Shown: one piece after another, positions 1-9,330 of the stretch
Layout of the letters: each line of letters begins with the position of its first letter
How positions within the stretch are numbered: position 1 is the stretch's first letter
From: Ferruginibacter sp.
GTDB lineage: Bacteria; Bacteroidota; Bacteroidia; Chitinophagales; Chitinophagaceae
Reading direction: 5' to 3'
Length of the DNA: 45,847 bases
NCBI GenBank assembly: GCA_030655145.1
Contig: JAURWD010000306.1
Location: forward strand, 1 to 45,847
Program-made: the position numbers and the translations under genes
The notes under the pieces: model-generated
What the model saw: only the letters and a program-made list of their open reading frames with translations
What the model was told of the DNA's origin: nothing
Databases searched by the model: none

Positions 1-715
<715 letters not shown>

Positions 716-721
716 AAACAT

Positions 722-747
722 ACCGGTATATTTTACCGGTTTTTTTA
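722..747 (+). terminator. Rho-independent terminator after kdnB
   Basis: A 7-bp perfect stem (ACCGGTA at 722-728, TACCGGT at 734-740) with a 5-nt loop is followed by a run of T. It starts 6 nt after the kdnB stop. Confidence 0.8.
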
Positions 748-864
748 TGCAAACAAGCGAATGAAATGCAGGGTTTGAAAAGATTAGCTGGAAATCTGTA
801 AACAAAACATCTTCGTATGTGTTAGTGTTTATCAATAAATCATTTAACAAATAACTCCCCAATT

Positions 865-1461
865 ATGAAAAAGAATTTCTTTTCATTGATCCTGGCTGGC
901 GCCAGTGCTGCAACAATGTTAGTAGCCTGCAACGACGGTACAGAGACAACAACAACAGAAACTAAGGATACTACAACTACTGTAGTTGAGCAACCCATGA
1001 CACCTAAAGAAGAAGAAGGTGTAATGGTTGGCGGTGCAAAGATGGTAGCGTCAAAAAATATTGTAGAAAACGCTGCCGGTTCTTCAGATCATACAACATT
1101 GGTAGCAGCAGTAAAAGCGGCTGGCTTAGTTGAAACGTTGAGCGGTGCAGGTCCTTTTACCGTATTTGCTCCAACAAATGCTGCATTTGAAAAATTGCCT
1201 GCTGGTACAGTGGACGGTTTATTGCAACCAGCTAAAAAAGCTGACCTTACTAAGGTGCTTACGTATCACGTAGTACCGGGTGCAGTTATGGCTGCTGATT
1301 TGAAAGACGGACAAAAAATTAAAACAGTGCAAGGCCAGGAACTTACCGTTTCTATTAAAGATGGTACGGTGATGATCAACGGAGCAACCGTAACAACGCC
1401 GAATGTCGTTTCCAGCAATGGTGTAACACATGTTATTGATGCGGTTCTGATGCCGAAATAA
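865..1461 (+). CDS. fasciclin (FAS1) domain lipoprotein
   Basis: A 198-residue exported protein. The N-terminus is a lipoprotein signal (MKKNF..., hydrophobic stretch, MLVAC lipobox with Cys22), then a Thr/Glu-rich linker (about residues 25-50), then one FAS1 domain (about 65-196). FAS1 hallmarks are visible: FTVFAPTNAAFEKLP and LTYHVVPG, and a C-terminal segment GVTHVIDAVLMP. Such proteins are thought to act in adhesion or surface interactions, but no specific partner can be named. It is a single-gene unit between two terminators. The start is the ATG at 865, the only one that gives a full signal peptide. Confidence 0.9.
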   Translation: MKKNFFSLILAGASAATMLVACNDGTETTTTETKDTTTTVVEQPMTPKEEEGVMVGGAKMVASKNIVENAAGSSDHTTLVAAVKAAGLVETLSGAGPFTVFAPTNAAFEKLPAGTVDGLLQPAKKADLTKVLTYHVVPGAVMAADLKDGQKIKTVQGQELTVSIKDGTVMINGATVTTPNVVSSNGVTHVIDAVLMPK

Positions 1462-1480
1462 TTTACAAGGATCATTAATT

Positions 1481-1517
1481 AAAAGAGGAAGCGTTTAAAA
1501 ATGCTTCCTCTTTTTTT
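1481..1517 (+). terminator. Rho-independent terminator after the fasciclin gene
   Basis: A 12-bp perfect stem (AAAAGAGGAAGC at 1481-1492 with GCTTCCTCTTTT at 1503-1514), 10-nt loop, then further T residues. Confidence 0.9.
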
Positions 1518-1576
1518 ATGCGCAATTGAGATTATTTATCGAACGTAGAACTCTCTAAGAAGCCTGCAAACTCCGG

Positions 1577-1610
1577 TTTTAGGTCGCCCAAGGATAAACC
1601 CTTACCTTTG
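1577..1610 (+). promoter_or_regulatory. Bacteroidota-type promoter of the DEAD-box helicase gene
   Basis: A TACCTTTG -7 box (1603-1610) matches TAnnTTTG; TTTTAG at 1577-1582 is a weak -33 candidate. It predicts a 5' leader of about 105 nt before the start at 1723. Confidence 0.55.
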
Positions 1611-1618
1611 CGCCCTAC

Positions 1619-1656
1619 TCCACTAAGTGATCCGGCAGGTTGTAAGCCGAAGTGGA
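1619..1656 (+). ncRNA. hairpin in the 5' leader of the DEAD-box helicase mRNA
   Basis: Nested inverted repeats: TCCACT (1619-1624) pairs with AGTGGA (1651-1656), and inside it CGGC (1633-1636) pairs with GCCG (1646-1649). The structure would begin only a few nucleotides into the predicted transcript. No T-run follows, so it is not a terminator. A role in temperature response or autoregulation is a guess from the class of gene downstream. Confidence 0.35.
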
Positions 1657-1722
1657 ACAAAATTTCTCCGCTGATTCAGAAAATGCAACGTCTTTGCCAG
1701 CCTTTATTAATTAAACCATTCA

Positions 1723-2988
1723 ATGGCATTCAGAAAATTACAATTAATTGAACCTATCCTTAAAGCGTTAGCTGATGAAGGATACACTACCCCAACACCC
1801 ATTCAACAACAATCAATTCCACTGGTACTCGAAAGAAGAGATCTACTAGGTTGTGCACAAACCGGCACCGGTAAAACAGCTGCTTTTGCAATACCGATCC
1901 TCCAGGTTTTACATGAGGAAAAAGCATTGGAACAGGGCCGTAAACAAATCAAAGCGCTCATACTAACGCCAACGCGTGAACTGGCCATACAGATCGACGA
2001 AAGTTTCGCCGCATATGGAAAATACACCGGTCTTAGCCACGCGGTAATTTTTGGAGGGGTATCACAGTTTCATCAAACCAACCAATTAAAAAATGGTGTT
2101 GACATTTTAGTTGCAACACCTGGTCGCCTGCTTGATCTGATAAGCCAGGGATTTATAGGCCTGCAGCATCTTAAAATATTTGTATTGGATGAAGCTGACA
2201 GGATGCTCGACATGGGTTTTATCCATGATGTAAAAAGAGTGATCATAAAATTGCCGGCAAAAAGACAAACCCTGTTCTTCTCCGCAACCATGCCTGCCGA
2301 GATTCAGTCGCTCGCAAATGTCTTGCTGACAAATCCAGCTAAAGTAGAAGTAACACCGGTTTCTTCAACAGTTGATGCGATCGATCAAAGTCTTTTTTAT
2401 GTTGACAAAGGAAATAAGCCTTCTCTCCTGCTTTACCTATTGAAAGCAAAAGAAATTAAAACTGCGCTTGTGTTCACCCGTACAAAACATGGTGCGGATA
2501 AAGTGGTAAAAATATTACAACGTGAAAACATTACCGCAGCCGCAATTCACGGTAACAAATCGCAAAATGCGCGGCAGAATGCTTTGACAAATTTTAAATC
2601 TGGTAACCTCCGGGTGTTAGTTGCTACGGATATTGCAGCACGTGGAATCGATATTGATGAATTAACGCATGTGATCAATTTTGAGTTGCCAAATGTTCCT
2701 GAAACCTATGTACATCGTATTGGTCGTACAGGCCGTGCAGGCAACACCGGTATCGCTTTATCTTTTTGCGATAATGAAGAAAGAACTGAGTTGAAAGACA
2801 TTCAGAAGCTGATTGGAAAAAACATACCCGTTACCGATAGTCATCCTTATCCGTTGAGCACCGCGGCATTTATTCCCCAGGTAGCCGGTCCTAAAAGACC
2901 ACCGTTTAAAAAACCAGGAAACCGATTTCATTCTGTGGAGCAGGGAGGTCGCCGGGGTTATGGTACCCAACGAACAGGAAATAAATAG
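1723..2988 (+). CDS. DEAD-box ATP-dependent RNA helicase (RhlE-like)
   Basis: A 421-residue cytoplasmic RNA helicase that unwinds RNA duplexes using ATP, with probable roles in ribosome assembly or cold-stress RNA turnover. All core motifs are visible in order: Q-motif region TTPTPIQQQSIP (about 22-33), motif I AQTGTGKT (45-52), PTRELAIQ, TPGRLLDL, DEADRMLDMGF, SAT, then in the second RecA-like domain VATDIAARGIDI and HRIGRTGRAG. The last 35 or so residues form a basic Lys/Arg/Gly-rich tail typical of RhlE-type enzymes and likely to bind RNA. It is monocistronic, with its own promoter, a long structured leader and a strong terminator. Confidence 0.95.
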   Translation: MAFRKLQLIEPILKALADEGYTTPTPIQQQSIPLVLERRDLLGCAQTGTGKTAAFAIPILQVLHEEKALEQGRKQIKALILTPTRELAIQIDESFAAYGKYTGLSHAVIFGGVSQFHQTNQLKNGVDILVATPGRLLDLISQGFIGLQHLKIFVLDEADRMLDMGFIHDVKRVIIKLPAKRQTLFFSATMPAEIQSLANVLLTNPAKVEVTPVSSTVDAIDQSLFYVDKGNKPSLLLYLLKAKEIKTALVFTRTKHGADKVVKILQRENITAAAIHGNKSQNARQNALTNFKSGNLRVLVATDIAARGIDIDELTHVINFELPNVPETYVHRIGRTGRAGNTGIALSFCDNEERTELKDIQKLIGKNIPVTDSHPYPLSTAAFIPQVAGPKRPPFKKPGNRFHSVEQGGRRGYGTQRTGNK

Positions 2989-3029
2989 GTGACGGCTCAA
3001 CTTTATCGACGCTTGAAACATAGATGAAT

Positions 3030-3058
3030 ATTGCCGGGGTTTTTGCCCCGGCATTTTT
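3030..3058 (+). terminator. Rho-independent terminator after the DEAD-box gene
   Basis: An 8-bp GC-rich stem (TGCCGGGG at 3032-3039 with CCCCGGCA at 3046-3053), 6-nt loop, then TTTTT. Confidence 0.92.
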
Positions 3059-3116
3059 ATGTTTTTGATTCGTTCCCATTTGATTTTTAATGTTTAATTT
3101 TCTTCTTTTATCAATC

Positions 3117-4208
3117 ATGCGCACAAAAGATTATTTCAATATTTTATTCAATCCATTGGATCTGTTAAGAACCAAAAAGATCCTGCATGTAAATCCGACA
3201 GCAGTTGCTGTTCGGCAGGAGCCCGACGAGGTGAACCTAACCGTGTTTGACTACGACGCTAAATCTGTCGAAACAAAACAACTGGCTGACGTACCCTCCT
3301 GCTTGCCGTATATCGACACGCCGAAAGTTACATGGATCAATATGGATGGTCTGCGGAAAAAAGATGTTGAACAACTTTGTAGTCATTTTGGGATTCATTT
3401 TCTCATCATTGAAGATATTCTCAGTGTTGGTCAGCGTCCAAAGATGGACGATATCAACGGGATACTTTTCTGTTCACTCAGCATGTTATTTTTTAATGAT
3501 CAACATTCAACTGTAGAGACAGAGCAGATAAGTATTGTATTAGGAAAAAATTTTGTAATCAGTTTCCAGGAGGATGCCTCACGTGATGTGTTCAATCCAT
3601 TACGCGAGAAATTAAAATTGAATGCGAGCAAAATTCGGCAGAACGGACCAGATTTTTTATTCTATGCATTGATCGATATGATCGTCGACAATTTCTACGT
3701 AGTAATGGAAAAATTGGGCGAGCGCATCGAAGGGTTGGAAGAAGACATCATCCGCAACGCCAATACAAGGAGCCTGGCAAAAATTAATATGCTGCGGAAA
3801 GAAATGATCGTGTTAAAAAGAAGCGTGTCGCCAGTGAGGGAATTGATCAATGGAATTTTAAGAAGTGAAAGCGACCTAATCGATGAACGTACCGAGAAAT
3901 ATTTTAATGATGTGTATGACCACATCATCCAGGCAAATGAGCTAGCGGAGAACTATCGCGATATGATGATGAACCTGCAGGATCTATACCTGAGTAACGT
4001 AAACCTCAAAACGAACGAAGTGATGAAAGTAATGGCGGTGGTGACTTGTTTGCTTGCACCCGCCACGGTGATCGGTGGAATATTTGGAATGAATTTCGAC
4101 AAGCTGCCTTACATACATCACCAATATGGTTTTTACATTGCGGCCGGGTTGATGTTGATCATCCCCGTTTGCATGATCTATATTTTCCGCCGCCGCGGAT
4201 GGTTTTAA
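3117..4208 (+). CDS. corA: CorA family magnesium/divalent cation channel
   Basis: A 363-residue CorA-type inner-membrane Mg2+/Co2+ channel. A large cytoplasmic N-terminal domain with long acidic helices (for example LGERIEGLEEDI) is followed by two C-terminal transmembrane segments. The signature GMN motif sits between them (IFGMNFDKLP), and the protein ends in a short basic tail. The ATG at 3117 (MRTKDYFNIL) is preferred over an in-frame ATG at 3090, which would add a 9-residue hydrophobic piece not usual for the family. The stop overlaps the stop of the convergent kinase-like gene by 4 nt. Confidence 0.93.
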   Translation: MRTKDYFNILFNPLDLLRTKKILHVNPTAVAVRQEPDEVNLTVFDYDAKSVETKQLADVPSCLPYIDTPKVTWINMDGLRKKDVEQLCSHFGIHFLIIEDILSVGQRPKMDDINGILFCSLSMLFFNDQHSTVETEQISIVLGKNFVISFQEDASRDVFNPLREKLKLNASKIRQNGPDFLFYALIDMIVDNFYVVMEKLGERIEGLEEDIIRNANTRSLAKINMLRKEMIVLKRSVSPVRELINGILRSESDLIDERTEKYFNDVYDHIIQANELAENYRDMMMNLQDLYLSNVNLKTNEVMKVMAVVTCLLAPATVIGGIFGMNFDKLPYIHHQYGFYIAAGLMLIIPVCMIYIFRRRGWF

Positions 4209-4789
4209 TCCAACAGTAATTTATCAACAGCGCTTATTGCGACTTTTAAGCGCTGCTCGTAATCGCCCGATACGTCGATCCATGGCGTCGATTGATTAAC
4301 CATTGCATCTTTATAATGATGATACAATTTTGCCCTCGTGTCGAGATCAGGATATTCCCGCAATTCATCTTTTATCCAGGCAATATCAACATTGCATAAC
4401 AGGTACAGGTCATACTTACGATTCACCAATTGGTTCAAGATCCAGGGGTGACATTTTTTGAAAACATACTCGCACCAAACCTTCATGACATACATATCTG
4501 TATCAATAAACAGAGGAACATTTTCCTGTGATGCGCCAGGAAGCGGAGCTGAAGTTGAGGAGATAAATTGTTGCATTGCCTGCTCTTCAAGCTCGATTTG
4601 TTTTTGAGCAATCAGCAGCAAGTCGTCGTACGTGTAATCGTTTCCGTTAGTTAGCAAATGTTCCCGCGCATACTCAGGTACCCAGGTTGATCTGTAGTGT
4701 GCCGCAAGTTGCGCACACAAAGAACTTTTACCTGTACTCTCTGGTCCGATAACAACGATTTTTTTTATTTGGGGAGGTGTTGTCTGCAA
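4205..4789 (-). CDS. NadR-type nicotinamide riboside kinase-like ATPase
   Basis: A 194-residue P-loop protein resembling the kinase domain of NadR: Walker A GPESTGKSS near the N-terminus (about 15-23), the EYAREHL segment, and FIDTDMYVMKVW. It lacks the nucleotidyltransferase and DNA-binding parts of enterobacterial NadR, so it is a stand-alone kinase-like protein. It is the next gene after pnuC on the same strand (44-nt gap), a pairing common in Bacteroidota. The likely job is to phosphorylate imported nicotinamide riboside to NMN, trapping it in the cell. The substrate is inferred from family and neighbour. Confidence 0.82.
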   Translation of the reverse strand: MQTTPPQIKKIVVIGPESTGKSSLCAQLAAHYRSTWVPEYAREHLLTNGNDYTYDDLLLIAQKQIELEEQAMQQFISSTSAPLPGASQENVPLFIDTDMYVMKVWCEYVFKKCHPWILNQLVNRKYDLYLLCNVDIAWIKDELREYPDLDTRAKLYHHYKDAMVNQSTPWIDVSGDYEQRLKVAISAVDKLLLD

Positions 4790-4833
4790 GTTAGTTGGCG
4801 TCTAAAGTTAAATAAAGCGATACGGGATAGATC

Positions 4834-5478
4834 TTAGTTTGCCTTCAAAGGAAATTCCTGGATACGTTTTCTTCTCATCCATTCTACCAATCCAAAAACG
4901 GCCATCACAAGTAGTACGAAGTAATACACGCTGGTGAACACATAATGTTTCACAAAGTATAGTGGGATAGAAGCTATGTTTGTCGCCATCCACCAATACC
5001 AGCTTTCAATTTTTTTCCGCGTCATCAGCCACATCCCGGTATATGCTGTAGCACTTGCAAAAGCATCAGCCCAGGGAATCGCTTCTGGCGTAAAGTTTTT
5101 TTTCAGGTAAGTGAGTGCAAAGAAAATCAGGATGTAAAAGACGAGGAAAAATCCAAGTTGTTGAGCCCAGTCTTTTTTAGAGGAGGCTGTAATTTTTACT
5201 GCCGGCTTTTGATGCTCATCTTTCTTTGTCCAAAGAGCCCATCCGTAAATACTCATGATGGTGTAGTAAAAATTCACACTTGCCTCGCCTAACAAGCCGC
5301 CTTTAAAACTAAGGTATATATAAAAGATAGTGTTTACAAGCCCTGTGGGATAAACGAGAATATTCTCCTTCCTGGAGTACCACACACTTGCAATACCGGC
5401 AAACACCGCGATAAATTCCACGAAACCGGTTTGTCGCATACCCGCGATAAATTGCTCAAGTATTTCACCTGCTGTCAA
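4834..5478 (-). CDS. pnuC: PnuC family nicotinamide riboside transporter
   Basis: A PnuC-type inner-membrane transporter with about seven hydrophobic segments; the family motif region reads NILVYPTGLVNTIFYIYL, followed by the Trp/Tyr-rich ESWYWWMATN segment. No ATG is well placed: the open frame reaches 5634 but its first part overlaps the upstream M23 gene. I place the start at a TTG (5476-5478), which gives M-T-A-G-E-I-L-E-Q-F, a usual PnuC N-terminus, 19 nt after the M23 stop. The first ATG is at 5439, which would cut into the first helix. Together with the kinase-like gene it forms an NAD precursor uptake pair. A thiamine role is less likely because no thiamine pyrophosphokinase neighbours it. 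Confidence 0.88.
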   Translation of the reverse strand: MTAGEILEQFIAGMRQTGFVEFIAVFAGIASVWYSRKENILVYPTGLVNTIFYIYLSFKGGLLGEASVNFYYTIMSIYGWALWTKKDEHQKPAVKITASSKKDWAQQLGFFLVFYILIFFALTYLKKNFTPEAIPWADAFASATAYTGMWLMTRKKIESWYWWMATNIASIPLYFVKHYVFTSVYYFVLLVMAVFGLVEWMRRKRIQEFPLKAN

Positions 5479-5497
5479 CAATAAATTGTTTTGGTTA

Positions 5498-6142
5498 TTA
5501 AAGAGAATAGCGTCTGAATGGCCGAAGATAAACGATACCTTTTGAAGTTCGGAAACGACAGCCTGTTTGCATCCAACTTCCTTTACTGCCATCATTACGC
5601 GATACACTGAAGTGAAGATGTGGAAATAAGGCATAACCAGTTTTGCCGCTCAGCCCGATGAACTGTCCTTCCTGCACAGTATCTCCTACATTGACCTTGA
5701 CGCCGTTTGTTTCAAGATGCCAGTAACTTGACCTGGCTTCATTTCCATGTTGTATGATGATGTGATTGCCGTCCGCCCGGTATTTCATCTTTGTGCCACC
5801 CCTGGTGCCATCGCTTTTCGTTTTGATCACTACACCACTGCGGGCGGCAAGTACCCTGGTACCACGTTTCATTTTGAAATCAATTGCGGCTCTGTCATTG
5901 TGGGAGTAAGGACTAAAGTAACCCTGTACAACAAGATGGCTGGTATTGCTGTCGTACGGCAGCCTGTACACGTAACTTGTGTCATCTGTAGTGCTACCAT
6001 TTTGCAGTGACCGCAACGTTTTACGCAAAGGATTATTACTCACCTTGCAGCCAACGGTTACGAGCAGCACGACAAATAATAACAAACCGGCTCCCCCGTT
6101 TGCGGCTGAAATGATACTCGTGTGAAAAAATGGCTTATGCAA
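5498..6142 (-). CDS. M23 family metallopeptidase (LytM-like), membrane-anchored or lipoprotein
   Basis: A 214-residue exported protein with an M23 peptidase domain. Zinc ligands can be seen: His and Asp in SHNDRAAIDF and the HLHF motif near residue 180. A hydrophobic N-terminal segment ends in TVGC (Cys32), a possible but non-ideal lipobox. The C-terminal FRTSKGIVYLRPF segment is usual for Bacteroidota homologues. It probably cuts peptidoglycan cross-links or regulates cell-wall enzymes. The start is a TTG at 6142; an in-frame stop lies three codons upstream and no ATG is available, so the N-terminus is uncertain. It precedes pnuC on the same strand. Confidence 0.82.
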   Translation of the reverse strand: MHKPFFHTSIISAANGGAGLLLFVVLLVTVGCKVSNNPLRKTLRSLQNGSTTDDTSYVYRLPYDSNTSHLVVQGYFSPYSHNDRAAIDFKMKRGTRVLAARSGVVIKTKSDGTRGGTKMKYRADGNHIIIQHGNEARSSYWHLETNGVKVNVGDTVQEGQFIGLSGKTGYALFPHLHFSVSRNDGSKGSWMQTGCRFRTSKGIVYLRPFRRYSL

Positions 6143-6157
6143 AAAATAGCGTTAAAT

Positions 6158-6186
6158 AAAAAAAAGCATCCCCGAGGAATGCTTTT
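6158..6186 (-). terminator. Rho-independent terminator after nfu
   Basis: Read on the minus strand: an 8-bp perfect stem (arms 6179-6186 and 6162-6169, AAAAGCAT type) with a 9-nt loop, followed by a T-run. It separates nfu from the M23 gene. Confidence 0.88.
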
Positions 6187-6208
6187 AAAATACAAAACAA
6201 AATGAATA

Positions 6209-6808
6209 TTATTCAGCTTCTGCTACAACTTCTTTAACCTCCGGAATCATTCTCTTCATCATTCCCTCGATACCCGCTTTCAAAGTGATCATGCTGCTTG
6301 GGCAACCACTACAGCTTCCTTGTAACATGAGGTTAACTTTTCCTTCTTCATAACTTTTAAATTGTATGGCACCACCATCCATTTCCACGGCTGGTTTTAC
6401 ATAATTTTCAAGTAATTCTTTGATTCTTTTTACCACGTCATCATCATCTGCACTTACTTCGTTGCTGCTTTCCTGTTTCATGGATGCCACGGCCTCTTCA
6501 TTCACCACTGACTTTCCTTCTTCCAGGTATTCCTTCAGAAATTGTTTGATCGTTGGTATAACGTCCTGCCAGTCATCGGTGCCGGTAGTTTTCGTTAGCG
6601 TGATAAAATTACTGGCTATAAAAACAGACCTGATGAATGGGAATGTAAATAATTCCTGCGCCAGCGGCGAAGGGGCTGCACTGATCTCGTCCGGAAAGTC
6701 AATGCTCTTACCTGGATACAACAATTTGTTTGCGACAAATTTCATTGTTTCCGGGTTCGGGGTCATTTCGGTATAAATACTTATTACCGGGTTTCCTGTC
6801 TTTATCAT
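6209..6808 (-). CDS. nfu: Nfu/NifU-type iron-sulfur cluster scaffold or carrier
   Basis: A 199-residue protein with two domains: an N-terminal Nfu_N domain (about 10-95, with EMTPNPETMKF) and a C-terminal NifU-like domain (about 120-195) carrying the cluster-binding CxxC in GSCSGCPSS. Such proteins carry Fe-S clusters from the assembly machinery to client enzymes. The architecture is that of mitochondrial NFU1 and bacterial Nfu. The start is the ATG at 6808; a TACCTTTG box lies 25 nt upstream. Confidence 0.93.
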   Translation of the reverse strand: MIKTGNPVISIYTEMTPNPETMKFVANKLLYPGKSIDFPDEISAAPSPLAQELFTFPFIRSVFIASNFITLTKTTGTDDWQDVIPTIKQFLKEYLEEGKSVVNEEAVASMKQESSNEVSADDDDVVKRIKELLENYVKPAVEMDGGAIQFKSYEEGKVNLMLQGSCSGCPSSMITLKAGIEGMMKRMIPEVKEVVAEAE

Positions 6809-6833
6809 AAAAATGTATTTAAAAAATTCAATG

Positions 6834-6841
6834 CAAAGGTA
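6834..6841 (-). promoter_or_regulatory. -7 box of the nfu promoter
   Basis: TACCTTTG on the minus strand, exact match to TAnnTTTG, 25 nt before the nfu ATG. I see no clear -33 element. Confidence 0.55.
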
Positions 6842-6986
6842 CTAAGTCTGCCACAAGTTTTTAAGGCTTCGAAGGCAGCTTAACAGGAATTTCTTATTTC
6901 GAAACCTCGAACGGCTGCTGTAATATGGATAGCGATTCAAGTCTTCGACAGGCTATCCCGGCCGTAGCCTGCTTCATTTTGTTGAA

Positions 6987-9326
6987 CTATTCCATGATGC
7001 GCAGCTTTGCATAATTAAGCATGATCTTCTTCTCCCCGTTTAATTCAAACATAACCGTAGCAATGGGATTATGTGCCGCGCCTTCCATTTTAAGTACTTC
7101 ACCAAATCCAAATTTCTGGTGTTCTACTTTTTGGCCTGCCTGCAAATTGGATGTATCGCTTGCGGTGAAATTTTCTGTAGGTGTATGTTCCTTGGTTTGT
7201 GGCCGCGCTGGAACGAGGTAGGCCGGGCGAGTTTTATCCTCTTTTTTTGGTGGCGGCGGAGCCGATTTGTAGCCAGGCATACCACCTCCCATACGGTCGA
7301 AAGCACTATTTCCCCAGTTATTACTGTGTCCCGTCTGGTTGCGGATGCCTCCGCCGGCAAAACTCCGGTCGAGGTAGGGAGCCGGCATTTCTTCAATAAA
7401 TCGACTGGGTTCATTCTGTTGCAACTGGCCAAAGCGGTAGCGGGCGTTAGCATAGGTCAACCAAAGCTTTTTCTTTGCACGCGTAATAGCCACATAAAAC
7501 AAGCGGCGTTCTTCCTCTAGTTCTTCGCGGGTATTGATGCTCATGGCGCTGGGGAACAAGGTTTCTTCAAGCCCGCCAACAAAAACACAGCTAAACTCAA
7601 GCCCCTTCGCTGCATGGATGGTCATCAACTTTACGCTGTCTGCTTCCTCTTTATCATTGTCGGTATCGGTCAGTAACGTAATCTGTTGCAGGTAACTTCC
7701 CAAACTTTTGTCGCCCACTTCTCCATCTTCTTCGTTCATCGGGGTTTCTGTAAACTCTTTAATAGAGTTTAATAATTCCTGGATGTTTTCGTACCGTGCG
7801 AGGCCTTCTGTAGTTTTATCGTTAAATAATTCTTTTACGATCAAGGTGCTCTTGCCCACAATGATGGCCAGGTCGTAAGCGTTCTTTTTCAATAACTCAC
7901 TTTGGAACATCCTGATCATCATTACGAAGTTGTTGATCGCTTCCAACGTCCCTGACTTATACCCGTATGATGGCGCATTTTCCAACACCTGCCATAGAGT
8001 GATGTTATTATCATTTGCTGCAAGTATGGCCCGGTCCATCGAAGTTTTTCCAATACCTCTTGCAGGGTAATTGATAATTCTCTTGAGTGCTTCCTCATCA
8101 CTGGGATTTACTACCACCCGCAGGTATGCGACAAAATCCTTGACCTCTTTTCGTTGGTAAAAAGACAGTCCACCATAAATACGGTAGGGAATATTCATCC
8201 TGCGAAGGCTTTCTTCATAACTCCGGCTCTGCGCATTTGTGCGGTATAGGATCGCGAACTCGTTATTGAAAAAATGATTGCGGAGCTTTTCTTCCTGGAT
8301 CACATCTGCGACAAATTTCCCTTCTTCATTATCGGTGGAATTACGCACAAGTTTGATCTTGTCGCCATCGCCTTTATCTGTCCAAAGTGTTTTTGGAAGC
8401 TGATTCTTATTGTTGGCAATAACTTCATTGGCTACGTTCAGAATGGTTTTCGTGCTGCGGTAATTCTGTTCGAGCTTTACGACCTTCACGTCATCATAAT
8501 CTTTTTCAAACTGCAAAATATTTTCAATGGTTGCACCACGGAAACTGTAAATGCTCTGCGCATCATCACCCACCACGCAAATATTTTCATGCATCGCACC
8601 TAGCAACTTAATGATCTCGTATTGCGAAGTATTAGTATCCTGGTACTCATCGATCATGATGTACTTGAACTTACGCTGGTATTTACTCAGCGCATCCGGG
8701 TGATTTTTTAGCAGGAGGTACATTTTGAACAACAGGTCATCGAAGTCCATGGCGCCGTTCTTGAAACAGCGCTTGTTGTAGGCATCGTAGATCTGCCCGA
8801 TGAGGGGCCGGTTGGCGCGGGCATCTTCCTGTTGTATCGCCCAGTCATTCATATATTCGGCAGGGCCGACAAGTCCATTTTTAGCTGATGAAATGCGATT
8901 AAAAACAACGTTTGGCTTGTAATGCTTATCGTCCAGCTCCATTTCATTTACTACGGTCTTAACCACGCTTTTTGCATCGTCTGTATCGTAGATCGTAAAA
9001 TTATTGGGGTAGCCGATCTTATTGGCTTCCGCCCGAAGGATGCGTGCGAATACACTGTGAAATGTTCCGATGTAAAGATTACGGGCTTCAGAATTGCCAA
9101 GTGTTCGCTCTACCCTTTCCTTCATTTCTTTTGCAGCCTTATTGGTAAAGGTGAGGGCGAGAATGTTGAAAGAATCAATATGGTGATAGCCCATGAGGTG
9201 AGCTATGCGTGTTGTTAAAACTTTTGTTTTACCACTTCCTGCTCCTGCAATGATCATCAATGGACCATCCTTATGTGTTACTGCTTCCCGCTGGGGCTCA
9301 TTAAGTTCGTCTAAATAATTGGGCAT
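6987..9326 (-). CDS. uvrD: UvrD/PcrA-type ATP-dependent DNA helicase
   Basis: A 779-residue superfamily 1A 3'-5' DNA helicase for nucleotide excision repair and removal of recombination or replication intermediates. The N-terminus has the Q-motif (LNEPQREAV) and Walker A AGAGSGKT (27-34); then FTNKAAKEM, DEYQDTN (Walker B), GDDAQSIYSFRGA, QNYRS, VKLMTIHAAKGLEF and VAITRAKK. The last 50 residues (GQKVEHQKFGFGEVLKMEG...) form the Tudor-like domain that in PcrA/UvrD contacts RNA polymerase. Its ATG follows a TAACTTTG box by only 4 nt, so the mRNA may be leaderless. Confidence 0.96.
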   Translation of the reverse strand: MPNYLDELNEPQREAVTHKDGPLMIIAGAGSGKTKVLTTRIAHLMGYHHIDSFNILALTFTNKAAKEMKERVERTLGNSEARNLYIGTFHSVFARILRAEANKIGYPNNFTIYDTDDAKSVVKTVVNEMELDDKHYKPNVVFNRISSAKNGLVGPAEYMNDWAIQQEDARANRPLIGQIYDAYNKRCFKNGAMDFDDLLFKMYLLLKNHPDALSKYQRKFKYIMIDEYQDTNTSQYEIIKLLGAMHENICVVGDDAQSIYSFRGATIENILQFEKDYDDVKVVKLEQNYRSTKTILNVANEVIANNKNQLPKTLWTDKGDGDKIKLVRNSTDNEEGKFVADVIQEEKLRNHFFNNEFAILYRTNAQSRSYEESLRRMNIPYRIYGGLSFYQRKEVKDFVAYLRVVVNPSDEEALKRIINYPARGIGKTSMDRAILAANDNNITLWQVLENAPSYGYKSGTLEAINNFVMMIRMFQSELLKKNAYDLAIIVGKSTLIVKELFNDKTTEGLARYENIQELLNSIKEFTETPMNEEDGEVGDKSLGSYLQQITLLTDTDNDKEEADSVKLMTIHAAKGLEFSCVFVGGLEETLFPSAMSINTREELEEERRLFYVAITRAKKKLWLTYANARYRFGQLQQNEPSRFIEEMPAPYLDRSFAGGGIRNQTGHSNNWGNSAFDRMGGGMPGYKSAPPPPKKEDKTRPAYLVPARPQTKEHTPTENFTASDTSNLQAGQKVEHQKFGFGEVLKMEGAAHNPIATVMFELNGEKKIMLNYAKLRIME

Positions 9327-9330
9327 CGAA

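Noticed and set aside
4201..4208. Overlapping stop codons of corA and the convergent kinase-like gene (and a 6-nt overlap at 20282-20287)
   Set aside because: Short convergent overlaps are common in compact genomes and need no special explanation.
4790..6208. TPP riboswitch upstream of the PnuC gene, which would indicate a thiamine (PnuT) transporter
   Set aside because: The M23 gene lies directly upstream, I see no THI-box pattern, and the partner is a NadR-type kinase rather than a thiamine kinase.
6927..6958. GGATAGC/GCTATCC inverted repeat after uvrD
   Set aside because: Seven bp with an 18-nt loop and no T-run; too weak to call a terminator.
7071..7520. 149-codon plus-strand frame inside uvrD
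   Set aside because: Composition is not protein-like and it is antisense to the well-conserved helicase C-terminus.
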